Assembly: GCA_964645045.1 (NCBI GenBank)
Contig: CAZXYZ010000003.1
Coordinates: forward strand, 62,001 to 126,000
Direction of reading: 5' to 3'
DNA from: Anammoximicrobium sp964645045
GTDB lineage: Bacteria; Planctomycetota; Planctomycetia; Pirellulales; Pirellulaceae
DNA length: 64,000 nucleotides
A program made the position numbers and the translations under genes. Positions 55,834 through 64,000 of the stretch are shown piece after piece. Below the pieces are notes generated by a model. The model was not told the DNA's origin. It was given only the letters and a program-made list of their open reading frames with translations, and ran no database searches. Within the stretch, counting starts at the first letter, position 1, and every line of letters begins with the position of its first letter.

Positions 55834-58800
55834 TCATTCCGGTCTGAGTCGTCTTGCCGCATCTTCGAGGAGATCCTGAAGTCTCAATGCCCACAGCTGC
55901 AGAGTTCCCTCCCTTTGCACGGTGACAAGCCAGCGATCAGAGAACAGAATTGGGCGCCTCCCCACCACGTCACTACGTGTTCCGAAGGCTCCAAGATCGA
56001 TGCCCTGCAGTTCGGTAGTGCCCGCCTTCATGTCACGAAGACGCCACATGCGACCCGTTCCGGCCATCGACAGTCCGCCAAACGACCAAGCTACCAGGAG
56101 TTGACTATCGTCCGAAAAGTAGAAATCCCCGAGGACTTGCCCGAGTGGTGCGGCGGCTGTCTTTGGATCTTCCTGCGTCATGTCAAACAACAGACTCGCG
56201 CCGTCGACCATCGACGAGCCGCCATTTATCGCTAACCATCTACCGTCATTGCTAAGTGCCGCTCGGCTTCCCCCCCAATTCTGACCGGGTGCAATGACGC
56301 CGTTCTTGCCCAGTCGATGAACACGTACTCCACCAAAACCGTGGTTAATGATGAGCCATCGATCGTTTGAAACAAGTAGTTCCTGGGGGCGTTCCTCGAC
56401 CTTCACCATCCGCCCGTTCTGCGCCGGACGATCCGCGGAAAGGTCCCAGGAAATTACGCGGTCCTCGTCGCAAGTCCAGAGCCGGGAATTCTCATGCGAG
56501 AACACCGCGCTAGAAATGTATCCACGGTGGTTCGGAAGCTGCACACCCGATTCGGCTATGTTGTTTGCCGAGAGATCCCAAAGCCAAAGTTTCCCTCGCT
56601 CGTCCCCAGCAGTTACCAACCACCGGACGGGACTGCTTTGCCAAAGCCTCCAGACTGCCGATTGATGGCCCGGAAGCGAGCATACGAGTCTTCTGTCGAG
56701 CGTAGAAAGCAATTGAATTGAGCCGTTCCGACGGGTGATAATAAGCCAACTAGAATCATTGGTAACGCACATCGCTGCGAGGGGACCCGTAGCAGAACCA
56801 TCACCGGACTTCGCATAGGTCTCTCCCTTGCGAGCGAATTGTGTTTCATGGAGATTCCACCGGCGAATTCCCCCATTATCATCAGCTGTGAACAAGTAAT
56901 CGCCGTTCGGAGTCATAGCAATCCGAGATACGCCAGCGGAATCGCTCAGTTCACGTGCGTTCTGGAGAGGATCGCCGATCCGTAGATCGCAGAGTAATGC
57001 CCTTTCGTTGCCTGCGTAGGCAAAAAGAGGTCCGTTGCTAGCAATCGCTCCTGGTCTCGCTGATGCCACTTTCTGTTGCGAGGGATTGTGTAGGGAGACA
57101 TCAAAAACTCGAACCTTGTGGTCCGCGCCTCCGGTGATTAGCCAGCGACCGTTTGGGGTGACGACTGCTGCCGTGATCGCGTTGTCATGGCCCTTCAAAC
57201 GCACGATGAACTTCCACGGATCGCCCGGAGCCTTTTTGCACAGACGCAGAGCGCCATCGGCTTCACAGCAAACCAACGTCGTGTTGTCTGGCGTGAATTG
57301 GAGCGCGGTAACGTCGTTTCTAATCTGCGTTTCCGGAACAAGTGCCTCTTGGCAATCGTGCTTAAGCGTCCACAAGCGAAAATTTCCTTTCCCGTCATTC
57401 CTCGCGAACCATTCGCCATTCGGGCTCAAGGCCGTTTGAACTTGCCAGGGGTCATCGCCCTCGATAACTTTCGCATTCTGATGTGGCTTGTTCTCGTCTA
57501 GATTCCAGATGGTTGCACAGTCGGACGTGTTGCAGATCAGCTTCTGGGTAGCCGGTATAAAGTATAGTTTGCGAACGGACTTGCCTTTCACGGGCACCAA
57601 ACAATGTGTGTAATCCTGGAACGGATCGGGTAATGTCAGGTCATAGACAAACACATGATCGCCACCCCCGGTGGCAAGCCATCGGTCATTGAATGCGACC
57701 GCGTTGGTACTTCGTGTGTGTCGATGGAGATTCCGCCTGGAAGTTCGCGGGTCGCCGCAGTTGAGATCCCACACTACCGGAGTGTCGTTCTCGTCGTTAG
57801 CTCCTGCCGTCGTCAGCCAACGACCGTCAGGGCTGACGCTCGCAGCAAAAACCGGCCCGCCATAATCCAACGCAGCCATTTCCTGAAAGCCGTCGTCGCC
57901 GTGGCGATACACGTAGGCGGTTCCGTCCGCCCCGGCTGTCACGAGCCACCGCCCGTCCGAACTGAACTCAACTGCATTTACGCGCTGCGTGTGCTTTCGG
58001 AGATGCCTGCTCTCGCCAGTCGGACCATGATCCGACATGTTCCAAAGCAACACAGTCCCATCTTCACTGGCCGTTACCAAGTGCATACTATCGGGACTCG
58101 TAGCGAGCGCCGTCACGGATGCATGGTGTCCGTTTAGTTGGTAGCCAGGGAATCCCTCGAGGCTTCGCCTCAGTTCCTGCTCGGCTTCCCGCACTGGCGG
58201 ATCCTTGGCATCGAGCCAGACGTGGACCGCTTCGACGGCCAACTCAAGGCTTTGTCGCGGGCTGGATTCTCGGGTTGCAGCAGCGCGCGCAGCCAGACTT
58301 TTCGAGAGGTTGTGACGCGCAGCAACTGCTTGGCCTTCGGCTGCGGTACGAGCGACTATTTCGGCCTTCTGGGTCGTAAGAAGTTCATCATTGAGCCTCG
58401 CAAGCTCCGCCTTCGTGGCAAGTGCCCAAGCCGCTAACAACGTCACCCCGACAACGATCACCGCAAGGCCCCCAATCCACAAAAGGAATCGACGAACGTG
58501 GGCCCCTTGGCGGAACTGTTCGTCCCAATCCGCGGCGATCTTGGCCAGGGCGTCGTGGCCCAGGCTGACGTGGGGGCGCTCTTCGTCCATGCCGATGCGC
58601 AGGGTGTTGATTTTCAGCAGCCGCAGGTCCCGCGACGAGCGGAGGAAGTCGTCGAACGGCATGCGGCCCGTCCACTGCGCTCGGACTTTGTCCTCGGCGA
58701 GCAAAGCGGTGGTCAGGGTGCCGTCCGCTTGCTGGTTGTACAGTCGCGTGAACAGCCGCCGGACCGCCCATCGATCCAGCGGCTGCCCTTGGAGCAGATC

Positions 58801-61053
58801 CTTCAGCAGGCCCTCGACGTGATTGCGCATGCCGCCTTCGATGCCGCCGATTGCTTCCAGGTCGGCCAGCGTGACGGTTCTGTCGGGCCGCTGTCGGCCC
58901 TTGCGGTACAGTTGCGTGCAGATCACCTGCATCAGCGGCAGCACGCTGTCGCGGCGCTGCGTGGTGTAGCGGGTCAGGCGGCGGGCGATTTCTTCGGCCG
59001 CTCCGGGGGCGTAGCGGAAGCCGTACTTTTCGAAGGGAATGTCGACCGCATAGGGGATCGGCTCGGCGGATGTGGGCCGGCGGATGGCTTCGGTCAGGTC
59101 GTCTTCGTCAAAGTCCGTGAGCAAGTACTCGCGGATGCTGCCCGTGTCGTGCAGGCCGCGGCGCAGCCGGTCGATCACGCGGCCGTAGTACTCCGTGCGC
59201 AGGGCCAAGATCACTTTGAAGTCGCCCGCGGCGCTGACCGTCTGCCGCAGCATGTCCAGGGCCTGACGCCCGCGCTGCTGCTCCTCGGGACTCTGCGCCA
59301 ACGTGAACACTTCTTCGCCTTGGTCGATCACCAGAATCACAGTAAAGGGCAAGCACTTGCTGATGGCCGACAGGATTTGGCCCAGCGCCGATCGGTCGTC
59401 GTGCAGCAGGCTGCGCACGGTCGCCGGATGGGCCGCCTCGCCTGCGAATTCGCGGAGCACGCCCGGCAGATCGGCCGAGACCGTCTCGCCCAGGGGAGTA
59501 GGATACTCGTAGGGCCGAGCGCAGAACTGGCAGAGGGCTTGGGCCAACTGGCCGAACATGTCCTGGGTGGCGCGGACGAAAATCACCGAGCCCTGGTCGC
59601 CTGCGCCGTCGGCTTGCCGGTCGCGCAGGAAGCGATAGCCCAAACAGTCTTCTTCCAAGTAGGGAATGACGCCCGCGTGCAGGAACGACGATTTGCCTAC
59701 TCCGCTCTCGCCGTGCAGGACCAGGATCCGCGTTTCTGCATCGTCCAGCATGGCGGCGAACCGTTCGACGTCGTCCTCGCGCCCGGCGAACAGGGCCCGG
59801 TCTTTGCGTTCGTAAAAAGCCAGCGAAGGATACGGTTCGGGCGGCAAGGGCGGCGGGGGCTGGGACGGTAACGGCTCGGGCGGCGGTTGCACCGCCTTGG
59901 GCCCGGCCGTCGCCGTCGCGCTCAACGCGACGCCTTCCATCCGCGCCACTTCACGGATGTCGACGCTCGGGCCGGTTTCGCCGCGCTGAACGCGGATGTC
60001 GGGCGGGCAGTACGTGCCGTACAGCAGCCCTAACGGCACGCCTTCCTGCCGCAGCCGCCAGAGCGCGGCCCCCACCGTCTGGCCGTCGTCCAAGACGGCT
60101 TTCAGGAAGTCCAAACCCAGCGGATTGGCAAACGTGTCGATCGTCTGATGTTCGGTGCCGATCATCCCGGCAAAGCCCGCCTTGTCAAGCGCCTCGAAGA
60201 ACGATCCCTCCTTGCCGGCGACTTCGGCCGTCTGGCAGGCGTTCAGAAACGCCAGGCCGGCGAAACGGACGGTGTCGTCGGCCTTGCGCCTCAGCAGTTC
60301 CCGGAGGTCCGATGGCGAGATGTCTTCTCCGGACAGCACCAGGGCTTCCGGACTGGCGTGCGACAGCCAATACAGGAGATCGGGCCGCCGGTCTTCGATG
60401 GCTTTCTCCAAGTCGTCTTTGGTGTGGACCACGTGGAGGTTGTGCGCGTGGATGAATTCGGCGAGGCTTTGGCGTTGATCTTCGGGCAGCCCGTCGCGGA
60501 TCTGGGGATCGACGACGAACAGCACGTGCGGGTCCCGCAGGATGGGCATCCGCCGCAACGGATCGACCTTGCGGCCGCCGCACATGTTGTACTTCAGGCC
60601 CCAAAACGGTCGCCAGCGATCCGGGTTGGGATTGTCGCCGAGAAAATCCTCTTTCGTCGGTTTCCGGTCGTAGATCACGTTCCAGGGCAGCGACCAGGGA
60701 CTGGCGACCACGATCTCGATGCTGTTCACCGCGTTTTCGCTGGCCAGCTTGTCGAGCCACTTGCGGACCTGCGCGGCCTTCGGATCGTCTTCGGGGAACA
60801 GTTTCTCGTGCAGCTTGTAACCGGCTTTGGCCAGTTCCAAGGTCGACTCCGGGACGCGGGCCTCGGCGTACAGATAGTCCTTGATCAGATTGGCCAGCAT
60901 GCCGCGCGCGGTCTCGGCCAGTTGCTTGAAGCCGTTTTTCCCTTCGTAGTCCATGCCTTCCAGGACGTACGGGTCGAAGGCAGCCGGGCCTTCGGACCAT
61001 TGGAAGCTGGCGCTGCGGCCATTGTCGGTCATCAGACAAACAACGTGGGACAT
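55834..61053 (-). CDS. CHAT protease - STAND NTPase - membrane segment - WD40 repeat protein
   Basis: 1,739 residues from the ATG at 61053, with GAGG upstream. The CHAT caspase-like domain (about 100-360) has LLYWLSHASPEALVL with catalytic His near 230 and LAFLNACQTAEVAG with catalytic Cys near 272. A Pro-rich linker leads to an nSTAND1-type NTPase: FAGREDDVERF, P-loop LHGESGVGKSSFLHAG near 449, Walker B VILVIDQGEEVF near 576 and ALRTEYYGRV. A membrane segment lies at about 854-878 (FLLWIGGLAVIVVGVTLLAA), followed by a coiled helix (LARLNDELLTTQKAEIVAR) and about 14-16 WD40 repeats (VNAVEFSSDGRWLVTAGADG, AAVVTPNGRWLITGGADHK). The repeats probably sense a ligand that triggers NTPase-driven protease activation. 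GC drops sharply in the WD40 half. Confidence 0.88.
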   Translation of the reverse strand: MSHVVCLMTDNGRSASFQWSEGPAAFDPYVLEGMDYEGKNGFKQLAETARGMLANLIKDYLYAEARVPESTLELAKAGYKLHEKLFPEDDPKAAQVRKWLDKLASENAVNSIEIVVASPWSLPWNVIYDRKPTKEDFLGDNPNPDRWRPFWGLKYNMCGGRKVDPLRRMPILRDPHVLFVVDPQIRDGLPEDQRQSLAEFIHAHNLHVVHTKDDLEKAIEDRRPDLLYWLSHASPEALVLSGEDISPSDLRELLRRKADDTVRFAGLAFLNACQTAEVAGKEGSFFEALDKAGFAGMIGTEHQTIDTFANPLGLDFLKAVLDDGQTVGAALWRLRQEGVPLGLLYGTYCPPDIRVQRGETGPSVDIREVARMEGVALSATATAGPKAVQPPPEPLPSQPPPPLPPEPYPSLAFYERKDRALFAGREDDVERFAAMLDDAETRILVLHGESGVGKSSFLHAGVIPYLEEDCLGYRFLRDRQADGAGDQGSVIFVRATQDMFGQLAQALCQFCARPYEYPTPLGETVSADLPGVLREFAGEAAHPATVRSLLHDDRSALGQILSAISKCLPFTVILVIDQGEEVFTLAQSPEEQQRGRQALDMLRQTVSAAGDFKVILALRTEYYGRVIDRLRRGLHDTGSIREYLLTDFDEDDLTEAIRRPTSAEPIPYAVDIPFEKYGFRYAPGAAEEIARRLTRYTTQRRDSVLPLMQVICTQLYRKGRQRPDRTVTLADLEAIGGIEGGMRNHVEGLLKDLLQGQPLDRWAVRRLFTRLYNQQADGTLTTALLAEDKVRAQWTGRMPFDDFLRSSRDLRLLKINTLRIGMDEERPHVSLGHDALAKIAADWDEQFRQGAHVRRFLLWIGGLAVIVVGVTLLAAWALATKAELARLNDELLTTQKAEIVARTAAEGQAVAARHNLSKSLAARAAATRESSPRQSLELAVEAVHVWLDAKDPPVREAEQELRRSLEGFPGYQLNGHHASVTALATSPDSMHLVTASEDGTVLLWNMSDHGPTGESRHLRKHTQRVNAVEFSSDGRWLVTAGADGTAYVYRHGDDGFQEMAALDYGGPVFAASVSPDGRWLTTAGANDENDTPVVWDLNCGDPRTSRRNLHRHTRSTNAVAFNDRWLATGGGDHVFVYDLTLPDPFQDYTHCLVPVKGKSVRKLYFIPATQKLICNTSDCATIWNLDENKPHQNAKVIEGDDPWQVQTALSPNGEWFARNDGKGNFRLWTLKHDCQEALVPETQIRNDVTALQFTPDNTTLVCCEADGALRLCKKAPGDPWKFIVRLKGHDNAITAAVVTPNGRWLITGGADHKVRVFDVSLHNPSQQKVASARPGAIASNGPLFAYAGNERALLCDLRIGDPLQNARELSDSAGVSRIAMTPNGDYLFTADDNGGIRRWNLHETQFARKGETYAKSGDGSATGPLAAMCVTNDSSWLIITRRNGSIQLLSTLDRRLVCSLPGHQSAVWRLWQSSPVRWLVTAGDERGKLWLWDLSANNIAESGVQLPNHRGYISSAVFSHENSRLWTCDEDRVISWDLSADRPAQNGRMVKVEERPQELLVSNDRWLIINHGFGGVRVHRLGKNGVIAPGQNWGGSRAALSNDGRWLAINGGSSMVDGASLLFDMTQEDPKTAAAPLGQVLGDFYFSDDSQLLVAWSFGGLSMAGTGRMWRLRDMKAGTTELQGIDLGAFGTRSDVVGRRPILFSDRWLVTVQREGTLQLWALRLQDLLEDAARRLRPE

Positions 61054-61083
61054 GAGGCACCTCGTGGAGGGCAAGGCCAGGGG

Positions 61084-61414
61084 TTAGTGCAATGCATCGG
61101 TCCGCACGCGGACGGCCGAGTCGCCGAGTACGACGTAGTTCTGGGCGTCGTTGCGCTCGATCCAGGCCAGATCGCCGCGGGCCATCGCCCAATGCCGCTT
61201 ACTTTGTAGCGGCACGGCGCGAGCCGTCCGGTATTACCGTCGGAAAACCGGGCGGCTTGCGCCGCTCCGCTAACAAAAACGCCCCCAAATGGGCCCAAAG
61301 TAAGTGGCATTGGGCCATCGCCACCGCCTCGGCGGCCGACATGGGTTGAACCAGGTAGTTGCCCGTGACGCCGTCGATGCCGTTCAGGCAGATGCGTTCT
61401 TCTGTTTCGCTCAT
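61084..61414 (-). pseudogene. small operon gene interrupted by a palindromic insertion
   Basis: ATG at 61414 follows the transglutaminase-like gene's stop by two bases. The reading MSETEERICLNGIDGVTGNY continues to AEAVAMA and then enters the inserted element, which stops the frame at 61199-61201. Beyond the element the same gene resumes as RGDLAWIERNDAQNYVVLGD and ends in ALH at TAA 61084-61086. Removing the element and one copy of the target duplication gives a continuous 65-residue protein (198 bases with the stop). No family is recognised. The present product would be a 71-residue hybrid with a foreign tail. Its place in the middle of a conflict operon suggests an adaptor or inhibitor, but nothing in the sequence shows that. 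Confidence 0.8.
61190..61312. mobile_element. 123-bp palindromic MITE-like insertion with TIRs and target duplication
   Basis: Terminal inverted repeats CAATGCCGCTTACTTTG (61190-61206) and CAAAGTAAGTGGCATTG (61296-61312) match at 16 of 17 positions. They are flanked by perfect direct repeats GGCCATCGCC at 61180-61189 and 61313-61322. The boundary is ambiguous by one base: with 18-bp TIRs the duplication is 8 bp (GCCATCGC). The interior is itself a near-perfect palindrome (TAGCGGCACGGCGCGAGCCG against TAGCGGAGCGGCGCAAGCCG). It encodes no protein, so it must have been moved by a transposase elsewhere. Confidence 0.88.
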
Positions 61415-61416
61415 GG

Positions 61417-62670
61417 TTACTCCATCGGCCAGATGCCCCGCGCCCGGAGAGCTTGGAGGGAATGCCGTTTGAGCTTGTTGCCGGCGAACTTGCTGAACTG
61501 CTCGTACTGGCGCTGGCCCGATTGGTGGGCGGCTTCAAAGTCGGCGGTGCCGATCAGCGTGGTTTCCAGGAACCGCCAGTCGTCGCTGCCCTGCCACGCC
61601 TCCCAGGCGAGAAAGGCGTGACCGGGCACCAGCACGATGGCCGGATTCAACGAGACGCCTTCCAGGAGACTGGCCAGCAGTACGGTGCCGTCGATGCAGT
61701 TGGCGCTGCGCTGAGCCAGCGACTCGCGCGGCAGCCGCGTGCGCTGCGTGGTCATGCCGGCCGGAGCGCCGTAGTCGATGACGGAATTCACGTAGACGAT
61801 CTCCGCTTCCCTCAGCGACTGGTACAAGGCAGCCACCTGCGGGGCGACCAGGTCGGGATCGCCTTGATAGCCCAACATTTGGCGGTCCGGCGCCAGCTCG
61901 ACCGCGCGGCGGATGCGCTCCTGAACCGCGAAGGCGTGCGGCGTGACCCAGGCGCCGTAGTAATGGGACAAATCCAACGTTTCCCCCGTCTCCGGCCGGC
62001 GGACGGCGTTGAAGCTGGCCGTGCGGGCCAGGCAGGTAATCGGGTACGTGTCGTGACTTTCGAGCTTGCCGTCCAGATCTTCCACCAGCACGTGCAAGGT
62101 CGCCCGCTGGACTTCGGTGATCGCCTGCGCCCGTTCGGGGAACAAGGTGGGCTGCAGCGGGAACGCCGCCGTCTTACGAGGTTCAATCTCGATGGTGCGG
62201 ACCGCCGTCGCCGACAGACCTTCCAGATGAGCCTTGACGCACACGCGACGGGGATCGCGCGAGACATTCTCGACTGCCACGGTCAACAGCGGATCGGTCT
62301 CGGGGTCCATCAAGTGATAAGCGCCGGTCGGCAGCGGGTCCATTTGCAGCTGGACGGCGACTTTCAACCCCGTTGTTTTCTCGCCCAGGAAACGTCCCCG
62401 CTCAGCTGCGCCGGCCTCTGCGGTCCGCAGGTTGACCTCGTTCGGCTTCGCCGCCGTCAGCGCCCGCTGCAATTCCTCCAACTCGACTTCGGCCTGGGCC
62501 AAACGACGGTGCAAGTCCGAATTCGCCGCCGGGTCAGTCTGGCTGTAAACCGATACCCGGAGTCCTTGGACGAGCCGGGACTGCTGGTTGAGCTTGCTTT
62601 GCAGATCCTGGATATCCGATGCCGGCACGGTCGAGCCTCCCGCCAGATGGATGGGTGATTGCTCGCCCAT
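61417..62670 (-). CDS. transglutaminase-like protein, first gene of the CHAT operon
   Basis: 417 residues from the ATG at 62670, with AAGGGA upstream; no signal peptide. The N-terminal 70 residues form a coiled coil (IQDLQSKLNQQSRL, LHRRLAQAEVELEELQRAL), followed by a beta-sandwich domain (about 95-210). The C-terminal part has a Cys-His-acid arrangement typical of the transglutaminase/protease fold: QRSANCIDGTVLLASLLE near 323, VLVPGHAFLAWEAW near 351 and DWRFLETTLIG near 367. It may act as a protease or cross-linking enzyme. The stop is two bases from the interrupted small gene, so all four genes to 54411 probably form one operon. Such enzymes accompany CHAT/STAND proteins in predicted conflict systems. 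Confidence 0.75.
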   Translation of the reverse strand: MGEQSPIHLAGGSTVPASDIQDLQSKLNQQSRLVQGLRVSVYSQTDPAANSDLHRRLAQAEVELEELQRALTAAKPNEVNLRTAEAGAAERGRFLGEKTTGLKVAVQLQMDPLPTGAYHLMDPETDPLLTVAVENVSRDPRRVCVKAHLEGLSATAVRTIEIEPRKTAAFPLQPTLFPERAQAITEVQRATLHVLVEDLDGKLESHDTYPITCLARTASFNAVRRPETGETLDLSHYYGAWVTPHAFAVQERIRRAVELAPDRQMLGYQGDPDLVAPQVAALYQSLREAEIVYVNSVIDYGAPAGMTTQRTRLPRESLAQRSANCIDGTVLLASLLEGVSLNPAIVLVPGHAFLAWEAWQGSDDWRFLETTLIGTADFEAAHQSGQRQYEQFSKFAGNKLKRHSLQALRARGIWPME

Positions 62671-62955
62671 TCTATCCCTTCACATGAACAATTCAAGAGG
62701 TCGCACGTTCTGAGGGACAAGTCCGCGATATGCGGCGGCCTGGTAGGGTTGGTGAAAAAACTCCAGCGGGAATCGCTTGCGAACCCGTTCGTTTTCCGGT
62801 GGCGCACATCACGACGATAAGAAAAAGCGAGCGCAGCCCAGTCATGATAGCGCGACCTCCGTCGCGGATTGCCTGCCGGGTTAGAAGTCGTCCGACTTGC
62901 CCGCGAAACCCTGCGCCCGCCCCCGGGAAGCGCGGGCGGCACTCGGGCTGATAAA

Positions 62956-63002
62956 TGCCCACGGCTTGTCCGTGGGAGACTTACGCTCGGTGCTACACTC
63001 GA
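62956..63002. repeat. intergenic hairpin repeat, copy 2 (CCCACGG-CTTGT-CCGTGGG)
   Basis: A 7-bp stem (62958-62964 and 62970-62976) with loop CTTGT is followed by AGACTTACGCT and GCTACACTCGA. It is related to copy 1 at 10491-10536 in loop, flank and spacing, while the stem has changed on both sides. The surrounding spacer (62671-63150, 480 bp) has no gene; 62917-62940 also holds a GCCCGC/GCGGGC inverted repeat. Confidence 0.65.
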
Positions 63003-63150
63003 ACGCTCCCCACTGCTGCCACCCGTTCCCCAGCGGCGGCGGTTCGTCGCCACCGAACTCGCCTCGGTGGTTCTACGCCTGATGGCTACCGACACCCTCT
63101 TGCAATGATTGGTCTCGTTGATTCAAACAAGATCGAGAGGAGTGTTCCAC

Positions 63151-63231
63151 GTGAGAGCACACGCATCTCCGCCTTTGCCCCCGCTGAGGCATTTTTCCAG
63201 CTACACCATTGTGACGAAGGCCAGGCGATGA
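63151..63231 (+). CDS. possible 26-codon leader ORF coupled to the next gene
   Basis: GTG at 63151 has an excellent ribosome site (AGGAG at 63138-63142, eight bases away). The frame encodes VRAHASPPLPPLRHFSSYTI plus VTKARR and ends in TGA at 63229-63231, overlapping the ATG of the next gene as ATGA. The peptide is Pro- and Arg-rich and resembles no known protein. It may serve only to bring ribosomes to the next start. Confidence 0.4.
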   Translation: MRAHASPPLPPLRHFSSYTIVTKARR

Positions 63232-64000
63232 AAATTCCCGGAAGACCTGAGCTTGTCCTGGTTGTGTGGGCCGTTATCGCGTCGGGCGCGGAGGCCGCAG
63301 AGTCCGCCGGTCCGACGCGGGTCTACGAAAACCGGCTCGTGCCGATCGCCCAACCGGCTGCCCTCCTGGCCGATCATCCGGCGTGGGTCGAACCGGTCCG
63401 CGAGGCGGTTCACTACGAAGCGCCGCCGCTGGTGGTCGATGAGCGGGCCGACTTGGACGTCCGCGCCTGGCGGTTCTCGTACAACGCGCGCGGGATCATC
63501 GAGATGCCCAACCGGCTGGACGGCAAGGCCACGGCTCTGATCGTCGTCCACCCCTGGGGCATCGACGACGGCCAGGGCTGGAGGACGCCGGAGCCGGCGG
63601 GCGTCGCCGATTTTTGTACGCCCGCCAAGAACCGCCTGTCCCACCAGCACATCGCGGGCGTGCTGAATCCGTTCCTGAAATCGCTCCGGCCGCGCGTCGG
63701 GTTCGTGATGTACAGCGAGCCGGGCGGCGAGGATGCGATCCGCAAGAAGCTCTACCGCTCGATCCGCACGCAGCCCACGGCGGCCGAGCGGGCCGAGGGG
63801 CAACGGGAGCTGGAGGCCAAGCTGCGCGCGTTCGAGTACACCGGTCAGCCGCTGCCCGACAAACTCACCTTGTCCACAGACCAGCCTGTGGTCGATTACT
63901 TTCGCCAGTTCCCGGGCCTGGATTCAGGCGACCGCTACGATCCGCCGGGCTTCTGGTCGCTGCCGATCCCCGTGATCCGGGCAATCGACACCGATCCGAA
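63228..64000 (+). CDS. secreted hypothetical protein, 5' part only (possibly isochorismatase-like)
   Basis: The ATG at 63228 starts a signal peptide (ELVLVVWAVIASGAEAAES) and the frame stays open to the window end, giving 257 codons. Segments include ARGIIEMPNRLDGKATALIV, VHPWGIDDGQGW, NRLSHQHIAGVLNPFLKS and RVGFVMYSEPGGEDAIRK. The strand ALIVVHPWGIDDGQGW followed by a helix and a second strand RVGFVMYSEP weakly recalls the cysteine-hydrolase (isochorismatase) fold as used in planctomycete exported proteins, but the catalytic Lys and Cys are not identified in the visible part. Its own ribosome site is weak (AAGG), which fits coupling to the leader ORF. Confidence 0.6.
   Translation, partial: MKIPGRPELVLVVWAVIASGAEAAESAGPTRVYENRLVPIAQPAALLADHPAWVEPVREAVHYEAPPLVVDERADLDVRAWRFSYNARGIIEMPNRLDGKATALIVVHPWGIDDGQGWRTPEPAGVADFCTPAKNRLSHQHIAGVLNPFLKSLRPRVGFVMYSEPGGEDAIRKKLYRSIRTQPTAAERAEGQRELEAKLRAFEYTGQPLPDKLTLSTDQPVVDYFRQFPGLDSGDRYDPPGFWSLPIPVIRAIDTDP

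Noticed and set aside
61032..61538. 168-codon minus-strand frame spanning the interrupted small gene
   Set aside because: It crosses two real genes in another frame and includes the inserted palindrome; the disrupted-gene explanation accounts for all of it.

Overview
The window looks like a high-GC Planctomycetota chromosome, most likely a Pirellulales-type lineage. This is inferred from the gene families present, not from a marker gene. The evidence is many secreted Gfo/Idh/MocA oxidoreductases with twin-arginine leaders, two hydrazine-synthase-alpha-like cytochrome c proteins, a DUF6807 (PmoA-like) protein, a WbsX/GH99-like protein and a DUF5696-like protein. I saw no rRNA, tRNA or CRISPR array.

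Region 1 (1-44.3 kb). After the 3' end of a beta-galactosidase-like gene on the plus strand, an almost unbroken minus-strand series of about 20 genes runs from 44,338 down to 1,355. Most spacers are 3-150 bp, one start/stop pair overlaps as ATGA, and one long gap (9.7-10.8 kb) is filled with hairpin repeats. The products are exported glycoside hydrolases or polysaccharide lyases (LamG/beta-galactosidase-like, DUF5696-like, GH106-like, GH36-like, GH28-like, GH5-like, heparinase II/III-like), Gfo/Idh/MocA oxidoreductases, a ceramidase-like protein, an M28 peptidase, a PHP/CehA-type metallohydrolase, a phosphodiesterase, a VOC protein, a PQQ-type beta-propeller and two multi-CxxCH proteins. Together they suggest extracytoplasmic breakdown and oxidation of complex glycans.

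Region 2 (44.4-51.6 kb, plus strand) is an accessory scar. It holds a decayed second copy of the 5' end of the heparinase gene, a chimeric pseudogene (Gfo/Idh/MocA N-terminus joined to an enolase-superfamily C-terminus), and a compact phage-like cassette. The cassette is a MerR-like regulator with three palindromic operators, a zinc-ribbon/HTH protein resembling an IS1595 transposase without its DDE domain, a small helical protein, a terminase large subunit and a SEC-C protein. It ends in the C-terminal tail of a Gfo/Idh/MocA gene. The two Gfo/Idh/MocA pieces could be the ends of one gene broken by the island.

Region 3 (51.9-54.4 kb, plus) is a NarL-type histidine kinase/response regulator pair with overlapping genes.

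Region 4 (54.4-62.7 kb, minus) is a four-gene operon: transglutaminase-like protein, a small gene, a 1,739-residue CHAT/STAND NTPase/membrane-segment/WD40 protein, and an alpha/beta hydrolase. It has the architecture of a bacterial conflict (immunity or programmed-death) system. The small gene is interrupted by a 123-bp palindromic element with terminal inverted repeats and a perfect target duplication; conceptual excision restores the reading frame. The WD40 half of the large gene has much lower GC than its CHAT/NTPase half. The window ends in a repeat-bearing spacer, a possible 26-codon leader ORF and the start of a secreted protein.
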